Source: Acheta domesticus
Lineage: Eukaryota; Arthropoda; Insecta; Orthoptera; Gryllidae
Direction of reading: 5' to 3'
Length of the DNA: 64,000 bases
NCBI GenBank assembly: GCA_031308135.1
Contig: JAHLJT010000631.1
Coordinates: 4,565,371 to 4,629,370 of the forward strand
Shown: positions 45,950-57,984 of the stretch, piece after piece
How the letters are laid out: each line of letters opens with the position of its first letter
Numbering within the stretch: the stretch's first letter is position 1
The notes under the pieces: generated by a model
Told to the model about the DNA's origin: nothing
Databases searched by the model: none
The model's input: the letters and a program-made list of their open reading frames with translations, nothing else
Program-made: the position numbers and the translations under genes

Positions 45950-48001
45950 TTTTTTTTTTTTTTTTAATTTATTTTCTTTTGGACAGACAGATACAAAGAT
46001 CAGTGTTTTTGTTACACTATACATTTATTATAATTGCTTACATCTACTTACAATTAACTTACACTATTCTTAAAATATAACTTACATCACTAATAGGGTG
46101 GTAGAGGTATTTTATATAAATATCTCTACTTTGGGTCGAGATCTGAGAATTTTTCGAGGAATATGTGGAAAGGAAATTTGTTTTTAATGCGGGTTCTATG
46201 TACTGGATTTTGGCAGAGTCTTAGAGGGGTTAGATTGGGTATGTTTGGGATGTTATGGAAGAAGTGGGTGGATAAAAATATAATGTGGTCGGTTATCGGT
46301 TCTAGCTGGAATTCTTTATGGAGTTGTGCGTTGGAGATGTACCAGGGAGCATTCGTGATTGTGCGGAGGAACTGATTTTGAATTACTTGGAATTTTTTAG
46401 TATTAGATTTGGCTGCGCTGATCCATACTGGGCATGCATATAGTAGTAGTGGTCGTATGATCATTTTGTATAACAGTATGGCAGTATTGTACGGTAGCTT
46501 CGCTGATCTATTTATTATTGGTTTTAGTTGGTGTAATTTAATTTTTGCTTGTATAACTTTGTTGTCAATATGGTTTTTCCAGTTGAGACGGGTGTCTAAA
46601 AAAAGGCCTAGGTATTTTATGGGTTTGTTATGAGGATGCCATGGTACCGACTCTTGATTTAATTGTAAGGGGGGTGGAGGGATGAAAGGTCTAAGGGAAA
46701 TATTTTCGCTGCGGTTTTTGACGGGTTGATTTTAATTTTGTTTTTTGCTGCCCAGCTGTCGATTTGGTGTAGGTATAACTGTAGACTGATTTTTATTGTG
46801 TTTATGTTGGGACCTGATGAATATATCGCAGTGTCATCTGCAAATTGGGCGGTTTTTATATTATTACATTTTGGTAAGTCAGCTACGTACAAGTTGTAAA
46901 GAGCAGGTGATAAGGGGGAGCCTTGAGGAAGGCCTGCCTTGACCGCTTTTGGATTAGAGTGATGGTTATCGACTGTAACGGCAAAAGTTCTATTGCTGAG
47001 GAAGCTGGAAATGATTTGTGTAAGATAATGTGGAGTGCCTATTTCTTTTATTTTATAGTTTAGAGCTTGGTGCCATGTTCTATCGAAGGCTTGTGAAATG
47101 TCCAGAAATATTGCTATTGTATGATAGTGTTTTTGGAATGCCGTGTGGATGTTTTCAGTGATTCTAAGTAGTTGATGATGCGTAGATATTCTTTCGGTGA
47201 ATCCCATTTGTTCTATGGGTATGACTTTTGTGTGTTTGAGATGAATTTTAAAACGTTTTAATATTATTTTTTCTAAGAGTTTGGAAAGCGTGGGAAGCAG
47301 ACTAATTGGTCGGTAACTGTTGGTTAGGGATGCATTTTTGTTTGGTTTCTGAATCGGAAGTATGATTGCATGTTTCCATATTTGTGGGAAGTAACCTAGT
47401 CTGAGGCATGAGTTGAAGATATTAGTCAGATACGCTATGGCTGTTTGGGGAAGGTTTTTTAATATTAAATTATTAATTTTGTCATGTCCAGGGGCTTTCT
47501 TGACAGGTAGCGATTTGATGATTTTATTTATTTCTTTAGGTGATGTATAGTCTATTTTGTGATGTGGGCCATATGTCTGTTCGTTTATTTTTTTGTTTAT
47601 TGTGAGATGATTAGGGTGCGGTTTAGTATTATTTAGTGTAAATGTGGATGCAAAGTAATTTGCTAGCTCGTCGGCTTTCTGAGAAGGCGTATACACTTTT
47701 CCTGTGGAAGTGTCCAGTGGAGGGATGGTATTCTTTTTTCTTAATATTTTATTTGTGAATTGCCATATGGATTTATTGCTACTGTTTAGTGATTGAAGTA
47801 GTTTTTGAAATTGCTGGTTGTTGAAATTTTTGATTAATTTGCGTACAATATTTATTAGTATGTTAAGTTCTGATTTTAGCCCTGGTATTCTTAATTGTGA
47901 CCATAGTCTGCGGGTTTTGTTTTTTATTTGTATTAGTTTCACTATTTCTGGGGGAAGTTTATGTTGTTTATCATTGTTGGTGCTCTTCGGTTTTAATTCT
48001 G
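45950..48001 (-). mobile_element. Jockey-clade LINE, 5' truncated
   Basis: About 2.05 kb on the minus strand, bounded by exact 11-bp duplications. The 3' end is a poly(A) tail (T-run at 45950-45965 on the plus strand) preceded by a short AT-rich 3' UTR. The 5' end cuts into ORF2 upstream of the reverse transcriptase, so ORF1 and the endonuclease are missing. Truncation, tail and duplication are the hallmarks of target-primed reverse transcription. Clear duplications suggest a fairly recent insertion. Confidence 0.92.
46126..48001 (-). pseudogene. Jockey ORF2 remnant: reverse transcriptase, one frameshift
   Basis: Encodes a LINE reverse transcriptase that would copy element RNA at a nicked target. 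In the frame from 48083 to 46659 the RT motifs run in order: APGHDKI, YRPISLLPTLSKLLE, LDISQAFDRTW (motif A Asp), GLPQGSPLSPALYNLY (motif B) and FADD at residues 414-417 (46833-46844). A run of six G on the plus strand (46669-46674) marks a one-base frameshift; the next frame continues in family style (YLGLFLDTRLNW, then YACPVWISAAKS) to a stop at 46126. The Met at 48083 and first ~28 residues come from flanking DNA, not from the element. The C-terminal part is the normal post-RT region of Jockey. Catalytic Asp residues are intact, but the endonuclease is missing. Confidence 0.9.
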
Positions 48002-48104
48002 ACCGGACATCTCTGCCGCGACGCTCTCGCAAGGACGCCACGGTGCGTGAGAGAACGTAAGCTTGCCGGTGAGCGCCAGGCACATGTCGGACGGTGTGTT
48101 GGGT

Positions 48105-49579
48105 AGGTGGCAGATGCTAACGGGGAACGAATACTCCGGCAGTAAATGGTACGGCTCACATGTAAATATGGAGAAAAAACTATATACCAAAGGCATCTTG
48201 TTTGTGAATTGTGCAACTCACGACGTCACATTATCAAACTATAAAAAGAAAGTTCATGAACAGCTTTCATAGTATTTACTACAATCGTGTGCACTTCACG
48301 CGGTATTGTAAATCATTTTAAATCTGGGTTTTATGAAAACATGAGGTCGCAACTTCATAAACAATCAAGTATTATTCTTTGATTGGTGTTCTTTGTACTT
48401 TTTAATTCTATCATTGAATGAGATTATGGGCATTTGTTTAGGTTTGCAAAAATATTTACTCCTCTACTCCAATTAACAGAAGCGTCATGTCAAACAGGAT
48501 CTTAATTATTATTGCTGTTCTTCAAGGAATGTTTATTACGATTTAGAGATACTCTCCAGAGGTACTTTTATGTATTAGAAATTAATTCATTGAATTAAAA
48601 TTAATTTAAAAACTTCGCCTTTTAAAATTGTTAGTCCTGCAATTGAAGTTTTATCTAAGCCATTCGAGATGTAAGCAACAAAAAACAAAACAAACATAAA
48701 CGCAATAAAATTCTCAGATATAAATACAAGGAACCATAAGCTTCCAAGAAAAATTGAGAAAATTAAATAACTAGAAACGTCCCGAGAAGAAAAATGAACT
48801 AAAATTCACTATTTTTTGTGAAAACTGGAGGGAAATTTTTATTAAATAAATGACATTGGATACCGTATATTTGCTGCATAAAATATTTCAAAACTGTTAT
48901 TCATTATCTTTCAAATTGTAGCGTAGGGCGAGAAGATTTATCTCTAAATTTTGTTATGATCTTTAATTTTTGATTGCCAACAATTATTACACCCTCATGA
49001 ACCACGTAAATCATTTATATTACTTGCAGAATGTTGTTCATTTCACTTAATAACATGGTCGGTAGGAAAAGATAACGAGATAATTTTCTATAGTCTTAAC
49101 AATTTCTTCATTAACTGATTGTTCATCTGATAAGGCCAAGAATTTCATCAAATTTAAAATCATTGAAAGGGCGCCGCTAGGGCTCTTTATTCGCTCGACC
49201 TGCTCACGCCCAGTGCGGTAATTGCTCCACGTAGGGCGTCACACACACACACCCTGCCTCAAGCGTTGGAAATGAATTTCTTGTGTCACAGTAAGAGAGA
49301 CTTCTGTCGTAATAAATTAAAGCCAAAAGACCACGAGTATAAAGAACTCTATATAGTCTCTTTCGAGTATAAAGAACTCTACATAGTCTACTTACTTCAG
49401 TAAATATCATAGAAAATACTAGGAAAACCCGACAGACGTTGTTCTGCTCTTCATCTTCCTCTTTCCCCTCCCATCACCCTCTCAATGTCTCTCTCCTCCT
49501 CCCTCCCCCGTCCCTGTCTGTCTGTCTCTGCCGCTCTCTGTCCTTCTCATTCACATTTAATTGCAGATTTTGCACATCT
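48105..49579. other. No gene seen
   Basis: AT-rich; contains a direct repeat of CGAGTATAAAGAACTCTA-type sequence (49333 and 49366) and a pyrimidine-rich stretch at 49440-49555. Confidence 0.45.
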
Positions 49580-49985
49580 CTGAACAGGTGAGGTAATATT
49601 GGGAAGCGCCGGACAAGCAAAAATTTAATACAGAGTTCACAAAAGTTTCATCCTGTAGATTACGGTGTGAAAAACGTTTCTTTGAGGACTACGGCCTCAA
49701 AATTTTAGTTTTTAAGGCCATAGAACGCATAGTTTAGGAGTTATTTAACGATATAGATTCAAAATCTTACCGGCTAGGTAGCGGGTTGTATTTGACGTAA
49801 ATATTTAGTATTTTTTACAGTGTTATGCAGTGGAGTTACAACAGATTTAACAGCACCTAAACCTTCTCGGTGAAAAATAACATGTAGAAGTGCTAACTTT
49901 CATGGAGATTGGTCTCACGGTCTCGACGTTTAGCTCTTATACACATACCAACATCTACTTTTATATAGATAGAAAATACAAATAG
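49580..49985 (+). mobile_element. Possible degraded LINE 3' end
   Basis: The sequence CTAACTTTCATGGAGATTGG followed by ...GTTTAGCTCTTATACACAT and TTTTATATAGATAGA resembles the 3' ends left by RTE/CR1-like LINEs in many arthropods, where a conserved phrase precedes an ATAGATAG-type tail. This is an impression, not an alignment. Confidence 0.3.
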
Positions 49986-49989
49986 ATTT

Positions 49990-52955
49990 CAAAGAAGTTT
50001 ATGACAGTTGCCCATGGTAAATTGTTTAAAAATTTTGTCAACTTTGAATACAGTGAACTTTCAGTGATACACAAACTGAAGTCACTGGTCCACTTACATT
50101 ACAAATAAACACTAATATTTAGATTATAAATAACTCTCCATATACGCTGTAGTGAACAAGGGAAATACATCTTTCAGAGTCAAAGTACTTTGCCGCAATT
50201 TCCTATAACATTAAAGAGTTTGCCTCGTGAAATATTTTCGTAGCATTTACGTCGAATAAAAAGAACTGAAGCAACGTACCCCAGAGGAAATTTTTTCAGC
50301 TTATCTACTTATCTATGGCAATTATGTGAAGCCTAAACGCAATCGACGCAGACCGCAACTTTAAAACCAGAGAAATCCCATCTGGTCAGGTCATTGTAAA
50401 GGCTGTTCTGTAGATCAGAAGAAAACGAGTGTGCGGATAAAGATAATACTAATCACTAAAAGTGTGTCAATGTACAAGAGTCATTCAAGGGCGTCAACAT
50501 AAAATATATTTGAGTGTAGTCCCTGAAGAATCGAGTGTGAGGAAAGTACGGGCTGTGGAGAAAGATCAGCAAACATTACATCAAACAATACTGTAATAAA
50601 AACTATTTTGTACGCTTAAATTAATATATTGACATTTTGAAATTAGTGTTTGTATATATTTCTGAACCATTAAAATAACAAAATCATCGAGGAGAAGCTA
50701 GTTTATTGTCGCATTATCAAATATAGTGAATGTCTGACACAGTGCACTAGAAATGATAGTCTCCAGAGGTTCACTATAACCCAAGTGGACTGTAATAACA
50801 ACTTAAACTTCCGTGAAGAAAAAAACAGAAAAGAATTCTGAATAGAAAATTATTGTATTCGGCATTAACTGCCGATGAGTAGTTTCTTATTAAATTCGTT
50901 CTCACAAAACCATAATACCGATATCATGGTAACAAAGACATGCACACATTGAGAGATCCGTATCGCAGCATCTGCGGAAAGCGACGAGTTTGGGGAATTC
51001 CGCATTCGCATCAGAAGCTTAATTGCGCCGTTTCGACGGCGGCGGTGCCTTGCATCTGACACGTGTGACGTATCTTTACAAGCAGCCCTCCGTCTTGCCA
51101 GGACGAGGCACGTTCGCCGCGACCTCTCGCTAACCTGCGATCATGACGTCACTCATGAATGGCGCCGTGTTGTAGCTCGTCAGGGTGCCTCGCCGTTTAC
51201 GTGGCCGTAAAGCAATGCTACCACAAAAGCTTCTCTCTTTCTACTGGCTCCGAAATAGTACGCGATTTAGTTGTTGTGTTACGTACAGTACATACAGTTA
51301 GGCAGTTAATATCTAAGCTTTTTCATTGAGACAGCTGATTTCGAAAGTAGTAGTAGTAGTAGTAGTATTTACAGTTAGGAGAAATACAATTATAACTAAA
51401 GATAAATAATAATAAAAATTTTCATTCTCGGATTATTAAAACAAGTTGAATGTTAATACGTTTTACAGTCCAGAAAAATTGAGTAACATCAAATACATTT
51501 ACATTTTATATCCTGAATATTGGATTAATTACAAATTCTTTCACCTTAAAAAATGCAAACGGAAGATTACCGTTGTTGAAGTAACAAATTAAAATGGAAA
51601 TTATATCCTAAAATCCGGAAAGTTTTATCATATTAAATTCTTTTAAAAACTTTTAAGTAGTGTGTAATTATGTAACTGCTTAGTTAAATTATACCACTTG
51701 AAGTGGAGCTTCCTGGAGTGCTTTTGGAAACGTGTCCACCCCCTGCAAAATTTTGGAAAAATGTGTCTATTTATTTTAAAAAACGTTAATTCTTCACTAA
51801 GTCCAAAAATTTAATTAACATTTTTATCTTGGCTAAACGAAGTAATTAATTTCAATGTAATGTCGAGAATTGGGTTCAGTTCAATTTTCCATGTCCACCA
51901 TTATTCGGCAGGCATCGACAACTTCTTAAGTTAAAAATAAAATTGAGAATTTTAAAATTCCCAAACTACTTCTATGTTTAAATAATGTTTTTCACATGTT
52001 ATATCATTCATTGAAATATTTTCTGTGTAACAAGCTGTCGAAATAACTCGATATAAAATTCCTGGAGTACTATTCCCGTCTTTCTACCTCAACGTTTTTC
52101 CAAGTTCTACTCCAGCCACCAGAAGCAACAGACAAATGCCGCTTCCGGTTCACTTCAACTGTCTTTCATCCTTGCGATCTTGAAATTTAATGTTTTTACT
52201 AATTTTTGTTTGTTTTAACACGCTATTTATCATATACACTTTGTATAATGTCAGTTAATTACTGTAGTAGCCTTTCCGTCGCAAGCCCTTAACAATACTA
52301 TGAATATCAAATTATTTGTTCAATGTCGCATTCATTTTTTTCCACCCTACTTCTTCTAGGAGTTTATCTTTGGTGCAGTGGCACTAGTTCTTATATACAT
52401 TTATTCTTAATTTTAACCCAATTTTCAGTCTCTTCATTCCTCTTCCAGTTCCAAGTAAGTATTCAATACATATGCAGGTTAGATCAGGTAACTGTAATTA
52501 ATTACATCTGGGAATGTATTATTAAATATTACAGCATGATTTGTTTATATTTTACAAAGACATAAATTATAAACATAAACAAAAGCATATAAAGCGACAA
52601 GGCACTTTTTTGCCTTTTGTATGTTGATGAAATACATACATAAAAATGTTCGATGTAAATTAGCTATGTATAGGTAAGCGAGAGGAGGAAGGACAGTTTG
52701 GCAAAAATTGTTTGACTAGAAACATTGTCAAAATCCCGACGCTCACAGGGCCTCTTAGCACCTCACGCGCGCAGAAAATTACACAGCTGATCGGCTCAGC
52801 ACGGTTTAAATGTCGCCCCATAACGAAGAACCATTATTACGCAATCTACAATGACTAACAGGCAACCGCCTGCAGCATCGTGTTCGTTGTCTCCCGCGCG
52901 TTGAAATCTCCAGCGCGAAGCCGCCTACTGCACGTCGCTATCACAGGCTTCGCCG
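49990..52955. other. No gene seen, AT-rich
   Basis: Long AT-rich interval with an (AGT)n microsatellite at 51346-51367. A small CpG-containing stretch at 51000-51200 includes a TGACGTCA near 51144. Confidence 0.5.
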
Positions 52956-52959
52956 CTAA

Positions 52960-53215
52960 CAAGCGAAGTCCCACGCGCGCAACGGGGGCGAGGGCAGCGG
53001 CGGGGGCGAGGTCGCGGTTCGGCGGGTCGGAGGGCGTGTCGCCGGCCGCTCCCCGCTCCCCGTCCCCCGCTCCGCGCCCCCCCTACCTCCCCCCCGCGCC
53101 CGCCGCTCGCACATCGCTAACCCCACGCGCCCTGCCGTAAATAACGATCCCTCGGCGTCATCTGCGCCGCATCGCTTGTACGCCGGCGTCGAGCGGTCCG
53201 CCTGGCTGTTCCCAG
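52960..53215. other. GC/CpG-rich patch
   Basis: GGGGGCGAGG-type and CCCCGCTCC-type runs; CpG dense. No gene start recognised. Confidence 0.55.
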
Positions 53216-53219
53216 CAAT

Positions 53220-54690
53220 AAATAACTCTGGAATGCCACAGCCACTGCCCCGGCCGCATCCACCACCGGAGTTCTCAGTGGCCGGTCAAGAAGAACAACT
53301 ACGTTACAAATTTTTGTTTCGTCTTTTGCGTTTAATTTGCGACGATACGAAGTTATTTCCTAGGTGATTAAATTTAATAAATATTAATTTAAAGTACTAT
53401 AACTGAAAAAAACTGTGACAATCCTCGCATGTTCCAATTTGATACCTATTGCAGACCTCATCTGAAATTACTAGCAAAGAATTGATGCCATTGTTCGCAT
53501 TATTTATAAGGTGTTGAAACTGATCTTAAATGTAAAAGCAATTCAATGTTCGCTTTGTGCCTATAAGAAACAGAGTTATCTGCATTGCTTATCATCTTTT
53601 TTGCAATTCGATATTTTGAATTGCCAAAGGTAGAAGCAGTTTGATGATACCGATTCCAACCGATCATCTTAAAATTAGAAGCCATTAACCCATTGTCTTA
53701 TGTTGAAACAAAATTAAGTGGAATGTACAACAATTTTTTTTAAATTGTTTACACCTTTCTTTCATACACGCTTCAATCTACCACATTCACTATTTTGTAT
53801 GCATTAATCTTATTTTACATGCATGATGATTCGTTTCGAAAATTATATTTCCATTACTTATTCCTCTAATACAACGGCATTCTTTGACGAAGCGGTAGGA
53901 ATTTTCCGAGGTACAGCCTGTGTCTATCAACCACGCTTCCCATGGGATCTGGCTTACAAGTCATTGGTAAAGACAGTCCAAACTCGTTCTAATTAGTCAC
54001 AATTTAATTCATTAATCTGAATGTATTACCTAGGTCGTCAGCACAAAAAGTTAAAAGTTACACAAATGTCCGATTTTATTCGCAATTAGTGCGAATTGAA
54101 TGAATGTTTTTATTACATAACAACAATCTTTCAAGTACTAATTTTCAATGGAGGCATAAACTGAAATAAAACTATGCAGCCTCCTATGCAACTTTGTGGG
54201 TTTCGTTAGAAACATCAAGAAAGAATCCAAAAATCATGAAACAGTATTGATTTTGACTGAAAAAAACGATACATTTGAGAGGGTTATTCTCATACTTCGC
54301 ATGGTGACTCAGTAATTATCATACTCAGTACGATATTACTTGCTTAGAACGCGGCTGACGTCGTGTACCAGCAAGGCTTCCGCTCCAAGGAACAGAAAAT
54401 TAAATATTTTCTATAGTCGCATTTTCGTTATGGAACAGGAACATTTTTTATAACCTTTGAAAGTAAAGAATTGTTGTTTACAAACCACACAGTGTTATTG
54501 CAGTATTCGTTTTGTCAGTTTCTGTTAAAGTATTTAATTTATTCAGTATTATAGGATAATTTTATTTGTTGTTCTTGAGTAGTGTGCGTGCTACTTTTGG
54601 AAAACCACTTTTTGTGATTTTGTTAGAAGATTTATTGCTGTTGCAAGTCACTATTATATTGATATTTTATTACATTGATGCAAATACTTT
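53220..54690. other. No gene seen, AT-rich
   Basis: Only short frames; no defined repeat. Confidence 0.5.
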
Positions 54691-54696
54691 ATTTAT

Positions 54697-54823
54697 ATTA
54701 ATGTGTTGAACTTATAACATCAGTGACGCACTATTCCCAAAGCGAGCGTGTTAATAATTATTATTAACAAGGCCGCTATGGGAACAGTGCGTCATTGATG
54801 TTATAAGTTTAATACATTAATGT
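54697..54823. mobile_element. Near-perfect palindrome (foldback MITE)
   Basis: Arms of about 57 bp: TTATAACATCAGTGACGCAC on the left is mirrored by GTGCGTCATTGATGTTATAA on the right, meeting at TTAATAATTATTATTAA. The outer ends read ATTAATGTGTTGAACTT and AAGTTTAATACATTAAT. Few mismatches imply a young or conserved hairpin. No clear flanking duplication. Confidence 0.78.
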
Positions 54824-54879
54824 AAACTAAAGTATTGGTTCGATTATTCGTGGCAACGTCCGCACCGTGTCTGCAGCAT

Positions 54880-55180
54880 GCCCATTGGAAGCGAGCGCTC
54901 GTGCACTGTGGGCTGCCTCCGTCGCCGTCGCCGTCGCCGTCGCCGCCGCCTGCGGCCGGAAGCGCGGCGCGGCGCGGCGCCTCTGTTGCCGAAACCGTGA
55001 AATGCGCGCGGCAATAAAGCTGTCACTGCTATCGCCGCATCGATGACAACGCCGGCGCAAGGTGCTGCGAGGGCCGGGGAGGGGGCGAGGGCGGATGGGG
55101 AGGGGGCGGAGGGGGTGGGGAGGGCGTTGCGGTATGCACGTGACCACCCGCGCTTTCCCCGCTCCGCGCGGCAGCCCAAG
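54880..55180. other. GC/CpG-rich patch with (CGTCGC)n
   Basis: Contains a CGTCGC hexamer run at 54919-54950, a GGCGC-pentamer run at 54963-54982 and GGGGCGAGGG/GGGGCGGAGG words at 55075-55120. Frames of 60-128 codons on both strands are compositional. Confidence 0.6.
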
Positions 55181-55189
55181 GCGAACGGA

Positions 55190-55365
55190 CCTACACACTA
55201 GTACGAAACACAAGGTTGAGAGGGGAAGTCATCTACACCGCCTCGAAACAGATTTTATCCCTCGAAACAAAATTTAGCCAAGGACGAGGAATAGGACTAG
55301 AAAGACGTCAATGTACCACCCTGGGACCAGCAGAGGCATTCCTTCTAATTTAAGACTATTCTCTT
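55190..55365. other. No gene seen
   Basis: Mixed sequence. Confidence 0.4.
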
Positions 55366-55812
55366 TTAAAGGTCTTACATTTACATGCATTAAAGACCAT
55401 TACATATACATGCACTAAAGGTCCTTACATTTAAATGCACTACACTGCTACACGTGCCGAGAGAGCTATCGGAAGCTTAAGGCCTGGCACACATGTTCCG
55501 GTATACCGGTGAGGTTTACCTGCACAAGTCACCTGTACAGGTAAACCGGAGCGCGTGTGCCAGCCGCTGCAGGCCGTTTGGCCTCACCGGCATACCGGAA
55601 CGTGTGCGTCGAGCCTAAGATTGTCCCGGCTGAGGCGGTGCCCCGCTGGAGGAGACATTTGCAGGAGAGAAATTCCCACACGTCGATGTGTAGGTTGACG
55701 CGGGTCTCACCATCCAGAGGGGGAGAAACATCACTACCTTTCGGGATAAAACATTAACTACACGAACTGGATTCAGTACCACAGTAGTTGACGTGCCCTT
55801 TAACATCAAACT
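55366..55812 (+). mobile_element. SINE-A 3' half, carrying a nested MITE
   Basis: It holds the family's 3' half: three loose TTACAT..ATGCA(C/T)TAAA repeats, CACTACACTGCTACACGTGC, GAGAGCTATCGGAAGCTTAA, then (after the inserted MITE) GATTGTCCCGGCTGAGGCGG, GTGCCCCGCTGGAGG, CTCACCATCCAGAGGG, GGATAAAACATTAACTACAC and TTTAACATCAAAC at the end. The 5' half with Pol III boxes is absent. Confidence 0.72.
55481..55615. mobile_element. Small Harbinger-like MITE nested in SINE-A
   Basis: 135 bp with ends GGCCTGGCACACATGTTCCG and, on the opposite strand, GGCTCGACGCACACGTTCCG. TAA is duplicated at 55478-55480 and 55616-55618. Other SINE-A copies show the uninterrupted site (GGAGCTTAGAGATTGTCCCG at 19645), which confirms the ends. 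The interior is also self-complementary (GGTTTACCTG / CAGGTAAACC), so the whole can fold on itself. Confidence 0.85.
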
Positions 55813-56212
55813 TTTCATCCAACAGAAGTTCATAAGACGATTCTTCGATCAAACGCCCTTCTGATCTTAAGATGAACGATAAATTTAGACAAACTAATTT
55901 TCACAAAAAGAGCACACATATTGTGCAATCCAATATTAAAAAATCTCTGAAGTTGAATACCATACGGTTAATCATATTATTATATTCTTTACCATCGTCA
56001 ATTCAATATGAAAATACATCCAACAATAACACATCAAAGTTATGAATGTTATGTAAGACAACAGTATCAACTCCTGATTCCTGCCGAGAAGTAATATTCA
56101 TTAATCGTATTAAGGCTATTGTAGGTTAGTATTTAGTTATGTAAACTATTTTGTCGTATGTTGAGTATATGAATGAGGAAAACCGCCACATATTATGATA
56201 ATATTACCGAAC
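55813..56212. other. No gene seen
   Basis: AT-rich interval. Confidence 0.45.
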
Positions 56213-56682
56213 TTACGCGAATATAATGCACCATCGAATCTAATGCGCACCCCATATTTTAAACTTAAAAATATGAAAAAAAAGGTTTTGTAACAAATGT
56301 AATGCACATCAAAAAAAAATAACAGAATAATAAGTACGGCATTTCATTTAAATTTAGGAAATACAACAATGGATTTATCGTATACATAATTAGCATTCTA
56401 ACTGCTTTACGCTTTAATGAAGTGTCATAAGATGATGTTCTCTGTTTGCCCTCCTTATCGTAACTAGCAACTCCCAATAATAGGCCAATGATAAAGAAAA
56501 CGCAGTTCAATTTGAAAACTCCAGTAATCCTTTATGGCATTACAAACGAAAAAAAAATTGAATGAAGTTACAGGCGTTTTACAGAACGGATGTGCACTCG
56601 AACCTAATGCGCCAACGAATCTAAAACGCACCACGATTCTGAGTACATTTGGTAAAAAAATGTGCTCATTAGATTGGCGTAA
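56213..56682. mobile_element. Candidate DNA transposon remnant with CGAATCTAATGCGCACC motifs
   Basis: Left end TTACGCGAATATAATGCACC and, on the opposite strand, right end TTTACGCCAATCTAATGAGC suggest short inverted ends. Just inside, CGAATCTAATGCGCAC-like 16-bp words are repeated (56221, 56234 and again at 56600, 56618). Sub-terminal word repeats suggest transposase binding. No target duplication found. Confidence 0.5.
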
Positions 56683-56689
56683 ATATGGA

Positions 56690-57984
56690 ATATCTCAATC
56701 ATTTCTGATACTTTTTTCATTAACCCTCCAACTCCAGAAAGTCAAATTGGTGTAAATTTGATTTTTGTAAGTGAATGGAAAATTCTAAATTTTTCATTAC
56801 TTAAACTCTTCCATTTTAGGACGCAATTCTTCTTCACGCTTAAATCGGGTTTTTGTGGATTTAAAATAACGCCAATTTAATAATACATGTCACTATATCC
56901 CGGAAAAAGTATAGACTTTGGAAGAGAGCGCGTCATGAAGTGGAAAAACCTACTCCCAATCAGCGCCAGAAATGGACAAGAAGTTCATAGATTACCTTAC
57001 CGACGATTTTATTACATCCCAGGGTAAGGTGCTCGTGTTCAACTTGGGACTATACCATCCAACGCTCTAATCACACAATACGCTCAATTTTCGAAATTCG
57101 AAACACCACCAAAGCAGATACAAATCTAACAAATAAGTCGAGGCAAATTGATACAAGATGGTCTGAAAATCACCAGGTAATGAGAGAAAATTGTCCGTTC
57201 AACTGTTTATTGCAACAAGTTCTAATCGATCAGAAAGATCGCTCTAATCACAAAGTAAAAGAGTACCCGAAAAAGTCAGCACGAAGCAGCAACCTTCCTC
57301 AACTGCAGATTTGTATCACGAAAAGAAGAGTACAATTACGTATACTCGGAATTAAATTGACATCCACGAGATTTTAGAGTCAACTTCCAAGCAGATAATC
57401 TATAGAAATAGTACCACACCACCTACGAATCATCATTTTCAAGACAATATTGAATTCCCCAATTAGATAATGTTCCCTAGATTTTGTGACTGGCTCAAAT
57501 TTAACTTTTGTATCGTTATTTAGGTATTAATTTTGAAAAGTTATTTTCATGTTATCCTATCTATTAAACTTCATATTTCTGAAATATATATTACAACCAC
57601 AAATATAAAAAGTAAGTTTTTTTCGGGCAAAATCTCCTTGCTTTTCAGCCCATCTTCCACGCCATTGCCCTAACTTTTTTAAATCACAAAAAAAATAGAT
57701 TTTGTGATTGTTGCTTCAACCAAAAATGCACTGCATTATTCACATCGTCTCTGGAATAAAATATACTCGTACAGAGTAATGAATAAAAGTGTGTATTTTA
57801 AAGACGATACGTTTTTACAAATATAATAATCACAACACGAGATAATGGGATGGGCGAAGCTTGCTGCCACCTAGTCACACAAATCACCAATAATAAAGTA
57901 ATTTGCACGTTCTGCGCATTTTAGTGCAGAAGCCAATCGAAACTCGCCCATTGGGTTTTTGTAAACCAATCAGGCCCTGCTAGA
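56690..57984. other. No gene seen
   Basis: AT-rich interval with short frames only. Confidence 0.5.

Larger units (their letters stand above)
45762..48103 (+). other. ~96-codon open frame split by the Jockey insertion
   Basis: The frame starting at 45762 runs to the insertion point, and after removal of the LINE and one target duplication it continues in the same phase (from 48002) to a stop at about 48103. The inferred product is basic (many Arg) with no domain I recognise. The DNA is of moderate GC and unlike the LINE. It could be an exon fragment, part of another repeat, or a chance open frame. Confidence 0.35.

Noticed and set aside
48002..48083. Met at 48083 as the start of the RT protein
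   Set aside because: It lies outside the LINE, beyond the target duplication; the first ~28 residues derive from flanking DNA.
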